Source: Alphaproteobacteria bacterium (GTDB lineage: Bacteria > Pseudomonadota > Alphaproteobacteria > Geminicoccales > Geminicoccaceae). Taken from it: a stretch of DNA of 53,425 nt. The DNA lies in assembly GCA_009908425.1 (NCBI GenBank), contig JAAAPF010000332.1, positions 1 to 53,425 on the forward strand. Reading direction: 5' to 3'. Below, one piece after another: positions 43,797-52,660 of this stretch. The notes under the pieces are model-generated. The model was not told the origin of the DNA and searched no databases. It saw only the letters and a list, made by a program, of their open reading frames with translations. Numbering within the stretch: the stretch's first letter is position 1; every line of letters begins with the position of its first letter. The position numbers were made by a program, and so were the translations under genes.

Positions 43797-46481
43797 GTGA
43801 GCGCCCTCGACACGCCGCACGCGGCGAGCAACGAAGCGGTGCTCCGCGCCCTCGACGTCGAGCTCGCGCGCGGGCTCGCGGCGGCGGAGGCCCGCCGCCG
43901 GCGGGAACGGCACGGGCCCAACCGGTTGCAGGAGCGCGCCGGCGCCAACGCGTGGACGATCCTCGCCGATCAGGCCAAGAGCCTCGTCTTCCTGCTGCTC
44001 GCGCTCTCCGCCGGGCTCTCCTTCGCCTTCGGCGAGGTGGTGCAGGCCGTCGCCATCCTGGTGGCGCTCGGCATCAACGTCGCCATCGGCTTCGTCACCG
44101 AGTGGCGCGCGCAGCGCTCGATGGCGGCGCTGCGCGCGATGGAACGGACCACCACGCGCGTGCGCCGCGACGGCCGGGTCCGGCGGATCGACGCCGACGG
44201 TCTGGTGCCGGGCGACGTCGTGCTCTTGGCCGCGGGCGAGGTCGTCCCCGCCGATCTGCGCCTGTGCGAGGCCAACGGCCTGCACGTCGACGAATCGAGC
44301 CTCACCGGCGAGGCCGTCCCGGTCGGCAAGACGCCGGAGGCGGTCGCCGCCGAGACGCCGCTCGCCGAGCGCAGCTGCGTCGCCTTCAAGGGCACCGCCG
44401 TGGCCAACGGCGCCGGCACGGGCGTGGTCGTCGCCACCGGTCGGGCGACCGAGCTGGGCCGCATCTCGGCGCTGGCCGCCGGCGCCGAGAGCGCGGCGAC
44501 GCCCTTGGAACAGCGCCTCGACCGCCTCGCCCAGCGCCTCTTGGCGGTGATCCTGGCGGTGGCGGCGGCGGTGGGCGCGATCGGGGTCGTGGTCGGCCGC
44601 GATCTCGAGCTGATGATCGAGACCGGTGTCGCCCTGGTGGTCGCGGCGGTGCCCGAGGGCCTGCCGGTCGTCGCCAGCATCGCGCTCGCCCGCGGCATGT
44701 GGCGGATGGCCCGGCGCAACGCCGTCATCGAGCGGCTCGCCGCGGTCGAGACCCTGGGCGCGGTCACCGTCATCGGCACCGACAAGACCGGCACGCTCAC
44801 CGAGAACCGGATGACGCTCGCCCGCCTCGCCCTGCCCGACGGCGACGTCGTGCTCGCCGACACCGCCGATCCCCGCGGCCGGGCGCGCCTGGCGCCCGCC
44901 GACGACGGAGCCCTGCCGGACGACGGCGCGATCCGGCACGCCCTCGAGGTCGCCGCCGCGTGCAACACCGCGACGCTGGACTGGGAGGCGCACCAGCCGG
45001 CGGGCGAAGGCGATCCGACCGAGCTCGCCTTGATCGCCGGCGCGGCGGCCGCCGGCGTCGACCGCCGCGCGCTCCTGGAGGCGGCGCCCGAGCGGCGTCG
45101 GGTCGCCTTCGATCCCGCGACCAAGATGATGGCGACCTTCCACGGCACCGACGGCGACCTGCGCGTCGCGGTGAAGGGGGCGCCGGAAGCGGTGGCGGCG
45201 GTCTCGACGCAGGTCCGCGCGGGCGATGGCGCGCAAGCCTTCGACGACACCGCCCGCGAGGCCTGGCGTGAGCGCACCGCCGCGCTCGCCCGCGACGGGC
45301 TGCGGGCGTTGGCGCTGGCCGAGAAGCGGGTCGCCGAGGTCGGCGCGGAGCCTTACCGCGATCTCACCTTTCTCGGGCTGGTCGGGCTGCTCGACCCGCC
45401 GCGCGCGGGCGTGCGCGAGGCGGTGGCCGAGTGCCGGCGCGCCGGCATCCGCGTCGTCATGATCACCGGCGATCAACCCGAGACCGCCGTCGCCATCGCC
45501 CGCGAGGTCGGCCTCGTCGACGACGGCGAACCGGCGATCATGACGGGACGCGAGCTCGCCCACGCCGAGCGCGCGGACGTGCTGGCGACGGTGGTGTTCG
45601 CGCGGGTCGATCCCGGTCAGAAACTGGATCTCATCGAGACCTTTCAGGGGGCGGGCGAGCGCGTGGCGATGACCGGCGACGGCGTCAACGACGCCCCGGC
45701 GCTGGAGGCCGCCGACATCGGCGTCGCCATGGGCCGCCGCGGCACCCAGGTCGCCAAGGAGGCGGCCGACATGGTGCTCAAGGACGACAGCTTCGCCACC
45801 ATCGTCGCGGCGATCGCCCAGGGCCGCGCCATCTTCGCCAACATCCGCCGCTTCATCCTCTACATGCTGTCGGGCAACGCCGGCGAGATCTTCGCGGTCT
45901 CGGCGGTGGCGGTGCTCGACGCCCCGCTGCCGCTGCTGCCGCTTCAGATCCTCTACATCAACATCGTCTCCGACGTGTTCCCGGCCCTGGCGCTCGGCGT
46001 CGCCAAGGGCGGCGAGCGCATGGACCGGTCGCCGCGCGACCCCGAGGAAGCCATCATGACGCGCGGGCACTGGCTCGCCGTCGGCGGCTTCGGGCTGGTC
46101 ATCGGCGGCGCCGCGCTCGCCGTCTTCGCTTGGGCGCTCCTGATCGCGGGCATGGATCACGCCGAGGCCGTCACGCTCTCCTTCGCGACCTTCACGCTCG
46201 CCCGCCTCTGGCACACCTTCAACATGCGCGACGCGCGCGAGCCGCTGACGCGCGACCCGGTGCTGCGCAACCCCTTCGCCTGGGCGGCGATCGCGCTCGG
46301 CGTGGCCCTGCTCGCCGCCGCCCTCTACGTGCCGCCGATCGCCACCGCGCTCGAAACGGTGCCGCCCTCCGCGGCGGGCTGGACCGCCGTCCTGCTCGGC
46401 AGCCTCGCCCCCCTCGTCGTCGGTCAGCTCGCGCTCGCCCGGTGGGCACGTTCGGCGGAACGGACGGCGCGACCGGCTTAG
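43797..46481 (+). CDS. P2-type cation-transporting ATPase (Ca2+-ATPase-like)
   Basis: This is an ATP-driven cation pump of 894 residues. The phosphorylation site is Asp329 in GTDKTGTLTENRM, the actuator loop carries DESSLTGEAVPVGK, and the hinge motif is MTGDGVNDAPAL. Helix M4 has VPEGLPVVASIALARGM, helix M5 SGNAGEIFAV, and M6 ILYINIVSDVFPALALG. Glu in M4, Glu in M5, and Asn and Asp in M6 match the Ca2+ ligands of SERCA-type pumps, so export of Ca2+ (or Mn2+) is the best guess. The GTG start is preceded by AAGGGA. Nothing else in the window is linked to it except the calcium-binding themes of the RTX and EF-hand proteins. Confidence 0.9.
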   Translation: MSALDTPHAASNEAVLRALDVELARGLAAAEARRRRERHGPNRLQERAGANAWTILADQAKSLVFLLLALSAGLSFAFGEVVQAVAILVALGINVAIGFVTEWRAQRSMAALRAMERTTTRVRRDGRVRRIDADGLVPGDVVLLAAGEVVPADLRLCEANGLHVDESSLTGEAVPVGKTPEAVAAETPLAERSCVAFKGTAVANGAGTGVVVATGRATELGRISALAAGAESAATPLEQRLDRLAQRLLAVILAVAAAVGAIGVVVGRDLELMIETGVALVVAAVPEGLPVVASIALARGMWRMARRNAVIERLAAVETLGAVTVIGTDKTGTLTENRMTLARLALPDGDVVLADTADPRGRARLAPADDGALPDDGAIRHALEVAAACNTATLDWEAHQPAGEGDPTELALIAGAAAAGVDRRALLEAAPERRRVAFDPATKMMATFHGTDGDLRVAVKGAPEAVAAVSTQVRAGDGAQAFDDTAREAWRERTAALARDGLRALALAEKRVAEVGAEPYRDLTFLGLVGLLDPPRAGVREAVAECRRAGIRVVMITGDQPETAVAIAREVGLVDDGEPAIMTGRELAHAERADVLATVVFARVDPGQKLDLIETFQGAGERVAMTGDGVNDAPALEAADIGVAMGRRGTQVAKEAADMVLKDDSFATIVAAIAQGRAIFANIRRFILYMLSGNAGEIFAVSAVAVLDAPLPLLPLQILYINIVSDVFPALALGVAKGGERMDRSPRDPEEAIMTRGHWLAVGGFGLVIGGAALAVFAWALLIAGMDHAEAVTLSFATFTLARLWHTFNMRDAREPLTRDPVLRNPFAWAAIALGVALLAAALYVPPIATALETVPPSAAGWTAVLLGSLAPLVVGQLALARWARSAERTARPA

Positions 46482-46582
46482 GCGTCGGCGCAAGCGGCGG
46501 AGGCTCAAGCGGCTTTAACACCTTGGCCGCGCTGCCGCCCGGGCCTAGAACCCGCCTCGAACGGGAGCGGGTGAGGGAGCCG

Positions 46583-47701
46583 ATGCGGCAAAAGATATGC
46601 GTGTGGACGATGGCGGCCGGGCTCGCCGCCGCCGCGGCCACGGAGGTCCAGGCGCAGAACGCTGACGGCGCGCCCGCGGCGGCGGCGCCGGGCGAAGCGG
46701 CCGTGGCCGACGCCACCGCCGAGGCGACGGACGTCTGGTATCCGCAGTCCGTCGAGCGTCGCCGCCCGCCCTTCTACCCGGGCGGGACGTACACCCGTTT
46801 GGACTACATGCCGCTCGACCGTGCGGCCGAGCCTTGGAATCTGTGCGCGGTCGTGCCGCCGCAACGCTTCGAGTATTTCCAAGCCCTCGCCGGCGGCCTC
46901 GCCGCCGAGGCGGCGCGGCAGGGCTTGTCGCTCGAGCTCGCGGCGGTCGACGAATTCGACGCCGAGGCGCAACTGGCGCTGCTCGAAAGCTGCCTCGAGG
47001 GCGAGCCCGACGCGCTCCTCGTCGCCGCCGTGGCCGAGGACGCGCTCGGCGCAGCGCTGAGCCGCGCCCGGGCGCGGGACCTGCCGGTCATCGACATGGT
47101 GACCGGCTCCGGCGACGACACCGTCACCGCCCGCATCGTCACCGACCGTACCGGCGTCGGCCGCGCGGCCGGGGGGTTTCTGAGCGAACGCCACCCGGCC
47201 GGCGCCGAGACCGCCGAGGTCGTCTGGCTCTACGGCCCGCGCGGGTCGGCGGTGGCGCGCGACATCGATCGGGGGTTCCGCGCCGGCATCGCCGCCGGCG
47301 CGATCGAGATCGTCCATGCCGAAGCGATCGGGTTGAGCGATCGCGAGATCCGCCGCGCGATCCGCGAAGCGGTGGACGAGGTCGAAAGCTTCGATGCGCT
47401 GGTCGGCGGCGCTAAGACCATTCAGATCGCGGCGGAGGAACTCGCCGCCGAGTTCTCCGCCGGCGCCGTCGAGTTGGTGGCGTTGACGCTGACGTCCTCG
47501 ATGCTGGCCGGGCTCGAGGCGGACCGGGTGTTCGCCGCGGTCAACGACAAGGTAGTGACGCAGGGGCGCATCGCGGTCGATCTCGCGGTGCGCGCGATCG
47601 AGCAGCGACCGCATCTGATCGACCTGCGCCCCAATCTGCAGATCGTCGACCGCTCGAACGTGTCCAGCTTCGACCGCCGCACGGTCCTGCCCCCGGAGTG
47701 A
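46583..47701 (+). CDS. torT: TorT-like periplasmic binding protein (TMAO sensing)
   Basis: TorT binds trimethylamine N-oxide in the periplasm and works with the histidine kinase TorS in signalling. The 372-residue product has a signal peptide (MRQKICVWTMAAGLAAAAAT, cut near VQAQ) and a type I periplasmic fold. Strong TorT-like features are WYPQSVERRRPPFYPGG, YMPLDRAAEPWNLC with a conserved Cys-Cys pair later (AESCLEG-type LLESCLEG), LPVIDMVTGS, and the ending VNDKVVTQGRIAVDL. The ATG follows GAGGGAG. It stands alone: no torS, torR or torCAD lies nearby. It may be a receptor for another kinase, or the kinase may be encoded elsewhere. Confidence 0.78.
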   Translation: MRQKICVWTMAAGLAAAAATEVQAQNADGAPAAAAPGEAAVADATAEATDVWYPQSVERRRPPFYPGGTYTRLDYMPLDRAAEPWNLCAVVPPQRFEYFQALAGGLAAEAARQGLSLELAAVDEFDAEAQLALLESCLEGEPDALLVAAVAEDALGAALSRARARDLPVIDMVTGSGDDTVTARIVTDRTGVGRAAGGFLSERHPAGAETAEVVWLYGPRGSAVARDIDRGFRAGIAAGAIEIVHAEAIGLSDREIRRAIREAVDEVESFDALVGGAKTIQIAAEELAAEFSAGAVELVALTLTSSMLAGLEADRVFAAVNDKVVTQGRIAVDLAVRAIEQRPHLIDLRPNLQIVDRSNVSSFDRRTVLPPE

Positions 47702-47743
47702 GGGGCACGACCCCGGCGCGCGCCCGCCGTCGCCCGGACGACG

Positions 47744-50233
47744 TCACTCGCCGGCGGTCACGCGGCGCTCGTGGGCGCGGCGGCTGTGGGGCGAGCCGGG
47801 GGCCGGATATTCCAGCTGGTTGAACATGTCCCAACGCTCGTCCTCGTCGAAGTCGGGGAACGGCAGCCGGTCCTGCTCGCGCAGGTTGGCGATCGAGGCC
47901 TCGGCCTCTTCCCGCCGCTCGGGGTCCACGCCCTTGTCGCGCGTGAGGTAGTTGACGGTGGAGGGGAAGGCGAAGCCGGTACCCGAATGCTCGACGATGT
48001 CGATCATCCGCAGAAACAGGTCCTCCTGGATCGCCAAATACGTGTTGTAGTCGTGGGTGTCGACGTAGGCGAAGAGCTCGATGTCGAGCGAGTGCGCTCC
48101 GAAGCCGACGAAGCGGGCGCGCGACGGCTCGGCCAGGACGGCGGGGTGCTGCAGGAACAGCTTGCGGAGCTGGGTGAGCACCCAGCGCAGCTGGTCGGGG
48201 GTGGTTTCGTAGCGGAGCTGGAGCGTGGTCCGCAACAGGATGCTGTCGCGGCGCGAATAGTTCTCGAGATAGAGGTTGACGAACTCGCCGTTGGGGATGG
48301 TGACCACGGTGCGGTCGAGCGAGCGCACCTTGACCGAGCGCAGGCCCAGACCCTCGATCGTGCCGAGCTGGCCGCCGAACTGGCAAAAGTCGCCGACGCG
48401 GATGGGCTTGTCGGCCAACAGGGTGAGCCCCCCGATGAAGTTCTCGAGGGTCGAGCGCGCCGCCAGGCCGATGGCGAGACCGCCGATACTGAGGCCGGCG
48501 ACGACCCCTTGCCACGGCATCGACAGCACCTCGGCGAGCAGCAGGATCGCGCCGATGACGACCACCACCTTGGCGAGGGCGATGGCGATGGACTGCAGCA
48601 TCTCGTCGCGATAGCCGAACCCCTCCGATGCCGTGCTGGCGGCGCGGCCGATCCGGTCGACGAGGTTGTAGGCGAACCACCCGCCGGCCAGCGACAGCAG
48701 CACGCCGAAGACGATGCGCAACGGCACGTCGACCGTCTCCGGCAAGCCGAGAACGCGGACCGCGAACAACCCGAAGCCGGCGATCAGCAAGACCTGCAAC
48801 GGCAGCACGAAGCGGGTGCGCACCCCCATCGTGGCGTCGGGCTCGCGACGCACCCGCAGGATGACCCGGAACAAGCCCGCCGCGACGAGCCAGCTCACCG
48901 CCACGCTCGCCAACAGAAACCCGACCAGCGCCACACCTTGCCAGATCTCCACGCCGCCGATGGTGCTCAACAGGCGGCGGTCGAACGCGCGAACCTGGTC
49001 GCGGATCTGCAGAAAAACGGACGAGGTATCGAAGTCGACACCGACGTCCAGCGGCATGTCCTCGAGCGCGATGTACAGCGGACGCGCGGCGGCCAGGGTC
49101 GCCGGCGTGAACTGCCAGATGCGCTCGCCGTCCTCCGTCGTCACCGGCCCGATCTCGATGCGGCCCTCGGGATGGATGAAGTGGGTGTACACCCCGTCGC
49201 GGTCGGGATTGTCCGGGATCTCCTGCCACAACACGTAGCCGACGCGGTCGATCACCTGCTTGAGGTACTGCGCGCGCAGCGCCGCCTCGTCGTCGCGCGC
49301 CGTCGGCCCGATGCGGCCGAGGTTCAACGTCCGGAACAACAGCTCGCTGTCGCCGGTGTCCTCCCAAACGCCGTACTGCTCGATGAAGGTCCGCATCGTG
49401 GCACGCGGCGAACCGAGCTCGTGGTGGGCCCGCTCGTGGGGAAGCTCGCCACCGCGATGCGCCAGCAGACGTTCCAGCGCCCGGTCCATGACCCCGGGCT
49501 CGGGCATGACGATGAACCAGCCGGCCGCCCCGTTCGCCCGCACCCCGTAGCGGAACCGCAAGCGGAAGCTCTCGTCGGTGCCGGCCTGATGCAGTGTCGC
49601 CGTCACCGCGCCCTCACCCTCGGCCGGGACCGGCACCTCCCAGACCCGGAACGTCAGCTGATCGATGATCTGAAACAGTTCCCGCGCCAGCTTGAGGCGG
49701 TCGACCGGGGTGGCGGCGCGCTCGGCGGGCAACTCCTGGAAGTCGAGCACGGCCAGCGCCGGCCCCATGCGGTCCAAGCGCCCGTCGCGGGCGGCGTTGC
49801 CGGCGACCACGAACGACCGAAAGGCGGTGCGCGGGGTCGAGGCGTCGGCCCGCAACTCGCCGCGGACGGGCTCCACCACCGTGCGCACGCCGGTCCACCA
49901 CTCGCCCGTCCCGAAGCGGCCGCTGAAGCTTTCGCCGTCGGGCGCGAGGGAGAACACGAAGCTGCCGCTGCCGGCGGCATCGCGCCAATCCCCGACCAGG
50001 AGGCGTCCCCGCACCTCGCCCCGGATGGTGCCGTCGATCGTCGGATAGGTCCCGGTGACCTGGTCGCCGTCCTGCTGGAGGTAGAGCGTGGCCCCGCCGT
50101 CGCGCCAGCGACTGTCCCACACGCCGTCCCAATCGGCGGTCTGGGCGACGGCGGTCGTGGCGAACACGAGCCAACCCACCACCAGGAGCGCGAGCCGGCG
50201 CGACGCGACGAGGAGGGAGCCGGGCACGGCCAT
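47744..50233 (-). CDS. Large MscS-family mechanosensitive channel with N-terminal beta domain
   Basis: The 829-residue product has a signal peptide (cut near AVA-Q, residue ~31). A beta-rich domain follows at residues ~34-115, with repeated W-x-G and G-W motifs (DWDGVWDSRWRDG, GEWWTGVR). A long periplasmic part comes next, then several membrane helices from about residue 390. The MscS core reads VAGLSIGGLAIGLAARSTLE (pore helix), FIGGLTLLADKPIRVGDF, and VVTIPNGEFVNLYLENYSRR. The channel relieves membrane tension or osmotic stress. The start ATG at 50233 has a GGAGA element; the open frame continues upstream but opposes the aldo/keto reductase region. The beta domain is unusual for the family. 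Confidence 0.85.
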   Translation of the reverse strand: MAVPGSLLVASRRLALLVVGWLVFATTAVAQTADWDGVWDSRWRDGGATLYLQQDGDQVTGTYPTIDGTIRGEVRGRLLVGDWRDAAGSGSFVFSLAPDGESFSGRFGTGEWWTGVRTVVEPVRGELRADASTPRTAFRSFVVAGNAARDGRLDRMGPALAVLDFQELPAERAATPVDRLKLARELFQIIDQLTFRVWEVPVPAEGEGAVTATLHQAGTDESFRLRFRYGVRANGAAGWFIVMPEPGVMDRALERLLAHRGGELPHERAHHELGSPRATMRTFIEQYGVWEDTGDSELLFRTLNLGRIGPTARDDEAALRAQYLKQVIDRVGYVLWQEIPDNPDRDGVYTHFIHPEGRIEIGPVTTEDGERIWQFTPATLAAARPLYIALEDMPLDVGVDFDTSSVFLQIRDQVRAFDRRLLSTIGGVEIWQGVALVGFLLASVAVSWLVAAGLFRVILRVRREPDATMGVRTRFVLPLQVLLIAGFGLFAVRVLGLPETVDVPLRIVFGVLLSLAGGWFAYNLVDRIGRAASTASEGFGYRDEMLQSIAIALAKVVVVIGAILLLAEVLSMPWQGVVAGLSIGGLAIGLAARSTLENFIGGLTLLADKPIRVGDFCQFGGQLGTIEGLGLRSVKVRSLDRTVVTIPNGEFVNLYLENYSRRDSILLRTTLQLRYETTPDQLRWVLTQLRKLFLQHPAVLAEPSRARFVGFGAHSLDIELFAYVDTHDYNTYLAIQEDLFLRMIDIVEHSGTGFAFPSTVNYLTRDKGVDPERREEAEASIANLREQDRLPFPDFDEDERWDMFNQLEYPAPGSPHSRRAHERRVTAGE

Positions 50234-50385
50234 GACGAAGTCTCCGAGTTCTGACGTCCGCGCCAGGCCGGAGCGCGACCGCGAGGGGTGGCGCCGCCCG
50301 TGCGCCCGCGCGACATCGCGCGAACCGGTGCTTGAGTCCAGCCGCTTCGACGCTCGCGCCGGCTCGCCGGCTCGACCGATCCGCG

Positions 50386-51207
50386 TCAGCCGGCGTCCCA
50401 GGCGGGTGCGAAGTCGAAGTCGCAGATGCGGTAGCGCTCGCGCCCGAGGGCGTGGATCGCCGCCATCTCCTCGGCACTCGGCACGAGGTCGGCGGCGGCG
50501 AGGTTGGCGGCGAGCCGCTCGGGGTTCGAGGTGCGCGGGATGGCGGCGACGCCGTCCTGGTTGACCAGCCAGGCCAGCGCGATCTGCTGCGGGCTGGCGC
50601 CGTGGCGCTCGGCGATGCCACGGATGACCTCGCTCTCGGCGACCCGGCCGCGGGCGAGCGGACAGTAGGCGGTGAGCGCCATGCCGGCGGCGCGGGTGGC
50701 CTTCAGCACCGCGTCCTGGGCCAGGAAGGGATGGTACTCGACCTGGTTGCAGGCCAGCCGCACGCCGGGTCGCAGGGCCTCGCGCAGGAGCGCCGTGGTG
50801 AAGTTGCTGACGCCGACATGGCGGGCGAGGCCTCGCGTCAGCACGGTGCCGAGCGCTTCGACGGTGTCGGCGATCGGCACCTCTTGGCTGGGCCAGTGCA
50901 GCATCAAGAGGTCGGGGACGGTGCCGAGCCGGTCGACGCTCGTCTGCGCCGCCGCCGTCAGGCGCGTCGGGGCGTGGTCGTCGGGCCAGAGCTTGGTGGT
51001 GAGGAAGACCTCGTCGCGGGGGATGCCGGCGGCGGCGAGACCGCGGCCGACCTCGACCTCGTTGCCGTACATCTGCGCGGTGTCGAGATGGCGAAAGCCG
51101 GCGGCCAGCGCCCGTTCGACCATCGCCTGCGCGGTGTCGCCGGTGAGGGTCCAGGTGCCGAACCCGAGCGCCGGCAGCCGCGCCCCGTTGGCCTCGATCA
51201 CGTGCAT
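50386..51207 (-). CDS. Aldo/keto reductase
   Basis: This NADPH-dependent reductase of 273 residues is close to the 2,5-diketo-D-gluconate reductase group. The catalytic tetrad is visible: Asp and Tyr in HLDTAQMYGNEVEVG, Lys in LTTKLWPD, His in LMLHWPS. IPRTSNPERLAAN is the cofactor-binding loop with Arg. The ATG at 51207 follows GAGGACGT; a longer frame upstream is open but not conserved. It is 152 nt before the MscS gene on the same strand and divergent from the aminotransferase. Substrate not defined. Confidence 0.92.
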   Translation of the reverse strand: MHVIEANGARLPALGFGTWTLTGDTAQAMVERALAAGFRHLDTAQMYGNEVEVGRGLAAAGIPRDEVFLTTKLWPDDHAPTRLTAAAQTSVDRLGTVPDLLMLHWPSQEVPIADTVEALGTVLTRGLARHVGVSNFTTALLREALRPGVRLACNQVEYHPFLAQDAVLKATRAAGMALTAYCPLARGRVAESEVIRGIAERHGASPQQIALAWLVNQDGVAAIPRTSNPERLAANLAAADLVPSAEEMAAIHALGRERYRICDFDFAPAWDAG

Positions 51208-51403
51208 CGACGTCCTCGCCCGTGGTGCCACTTCGCCGCCCAATGCCGCCGCGCCGCGGCCGTTCCCGTCGCCGCGCCGGCGCGCCGACGCGCCACGTCC
51301 GACCACCGCCGGCCGATCGCTTGCCGCGTCGGCGGACGGCCGGTTCGGGCCCGCCGCCCCGGCCCCCGGCCCTCGAACGCTCGCGGCTTTGAAAACTTCG
51401 CCG

Positions 51404-51431
51404 TTGAGGTAGGTTGGCGCACCCGGTTAAT
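51404..51431 (+). promoter_or_regulatory. Possible sigma70-type promoter for the aminotransferase gene
   Basis: TTGAGG at 51404-51409 and GTTAAT at 51426-51431 are separated by 16 nt, with four of six matches to each consensus box. This local A/T-rich patch is unusual in the otherwise very G+C-rich region and lies 35 nt before the likely start. Prediction only. Confidence 0.35.
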
Positions 51432-51466
51432 ACGTCACTCGATCGGTGGTCGCAAACCGCACGGCG

Positions 51467-52648
51467 ATGATGAGCCATTCGCGTATCGCTCGGCTGGAGG
51501 AGTTCGCGTTTCAGCGCCTGGCGCGGCTGCTCGCCGACGTCCGGCCGACGGCCCCGGGGCCGGACCTCTCGATCGGCGATCCCAAGGGCGACCCGCCGGC
51601 TTGGCTGATCGACCGCATCGCCGATACGGCGGCCGACTTCAAGAGCTACCCGCCGCCGGCGGGAACCCCGGAGTTGCGCGCGGCGATCGCGCGATGGTTG
51701 AATGGACGTTACGGTGTTACGCTCGATGCCGAGCGCGAGATCCTGCCGGTCGCCGGCACGAAGGAGGCGCTGTACCTGTTGGCGAACGTCCTGGTCGAAG
51801 CGGCGCCCGCCGGCCCGCCGCCGGCAGTGCTGATGCCCAACCCCCTCTACCAGGTCTATCTGGGGGCGGCGGTGATGGCCGGCGCCGAGCCGGTGCCGCT
51901 TCCCGCCGACGCCGCCACCGGCTTTCTGCCCGACCTCGACGCGATCCCCGCGGCGACGCTCGCGCGCACGCGGCTGTTCTACCTCTGCGCCCCCAGCAAC
52001 CCGCAGGGTCGCGCCGCCGACGCCGCCTACTGGCGGCGGGCCCTGGAGCTCGCCCGCGCCCACGACTTCGTCCTCGTCGCCGACGAATGCTACTCGGAGA
52101 TCTGGCACGGCGGCCCGCCGACGGGCGCGCTGGCGGCGGCCGACGGCCGCTTCGAGCGGCTCGTCGTCGTCAACTCGCTCTCCAAGCGCTCGAACGCCGC
52201 CGGGCTGCGGGTCGGCTTCGTGGCGGGTGACGCCGCGGTCCTCGCCGACACCCTCAAGGTCCGCCGCTACGGCGCGGCGACGATCCCGCGACCGCTGCAG
52301 CACGCCGCGGTCGGGCTGTTCGACGACGAGGACCACGTCGCCGCCATCCGCCGCGGCTACACCGAGCGCGTCGACGCCGCGCTCGCCCGGCTCGACGGCC
52401 GCTTCGGCGCCTTTCGCCCCGACGGCGGCTTCTTCTTGTGGCTCGACGTCGGCGACGGCGAGCGCGCCGCCCGCACGCTCTTCGAGCGCGCCGGCGTGAA
52501 GGTGTTGCCCGGGCGCTACCTCGCCATGGCCGACGCCGCCGGCCGCACGCCCGGCGACCGTTACCTCCGACTCGCCCTCGTGCACGACCTCGCGACCACG
52601 CTAACCGCCGTCGACGCCCTGGTCCGCCACGTCGATCCCGCCGCCTGA
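51467..52648 (+). CDS. PLP-dependent aminotransferase (DapC-like)
   Basis: This is a class I aminotransferase of 393 residues, resembling N-succinyldiaminopimelate aminotransferases of lysine and peptidoglycan precursor synthesis. Motifs are LSIGDPKGDPPAWLID near the start, PVAGTKEALYLLAN, MPNPLYQVYLGAA, CAPSNPQGRAA, VADECYSEIWH, and the Schiff-base Lys240 in NSLSKRSNAAGLRVGF. The C-terminus has VLPGRYLA and DRYLRLALVHD. Two adjacent ATGs (51467, 51470) and a GTG at 51446 are possible starts; none has a strong ribosome-binding site. ftsK starts 12 nt downstream, so cell-wall precursor and division genes share a transcript. Confidence 0.88.
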   Translation: MMSHSRIARLEEFAFQRLARLLADVRPTAPGPDLSIGDPKGDPPAWLIDRIADTAADFKSYPPPAGTPELRAAIARWLNGRYGVTLDAEREILPVAGTKEALYLLANVLVEAAPAGPPPAVLMPNPLYQVYLGAAVMAGAEPVPLPADAATGFLPDLDAIPAATLARTRLFYLCAPSNPQGRAADAAYWRRALELARAHDFVLVADECYSEIWHGGPPTGALAAADGRFERLVVVNSLSKRSNAAGLRVGFVAGDAAVLADTLKVRRYGAATIPRPLQHAAVGLFDDEDHVAAIRRGYTERVDAALARLDGRFGAFRPDGGFFLWLDVGDGERAARTLFERAGVKVLPGRYLAMADAAGRTPGDRYLRLALVHDLATTLTAVDALVRHVDPAA

Positions 52649-52660
52649 AGGAGCTTCGCC

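Noticed and set aside
47744-52585. A 1613-codon open frame on the - strand
   Set aside because: Only the part from 50233 down encodes the MscS protein. The upstream extension lies over the aldo/keto reductase (different frame) and antisense to the aminotransferase, with no sensible product.
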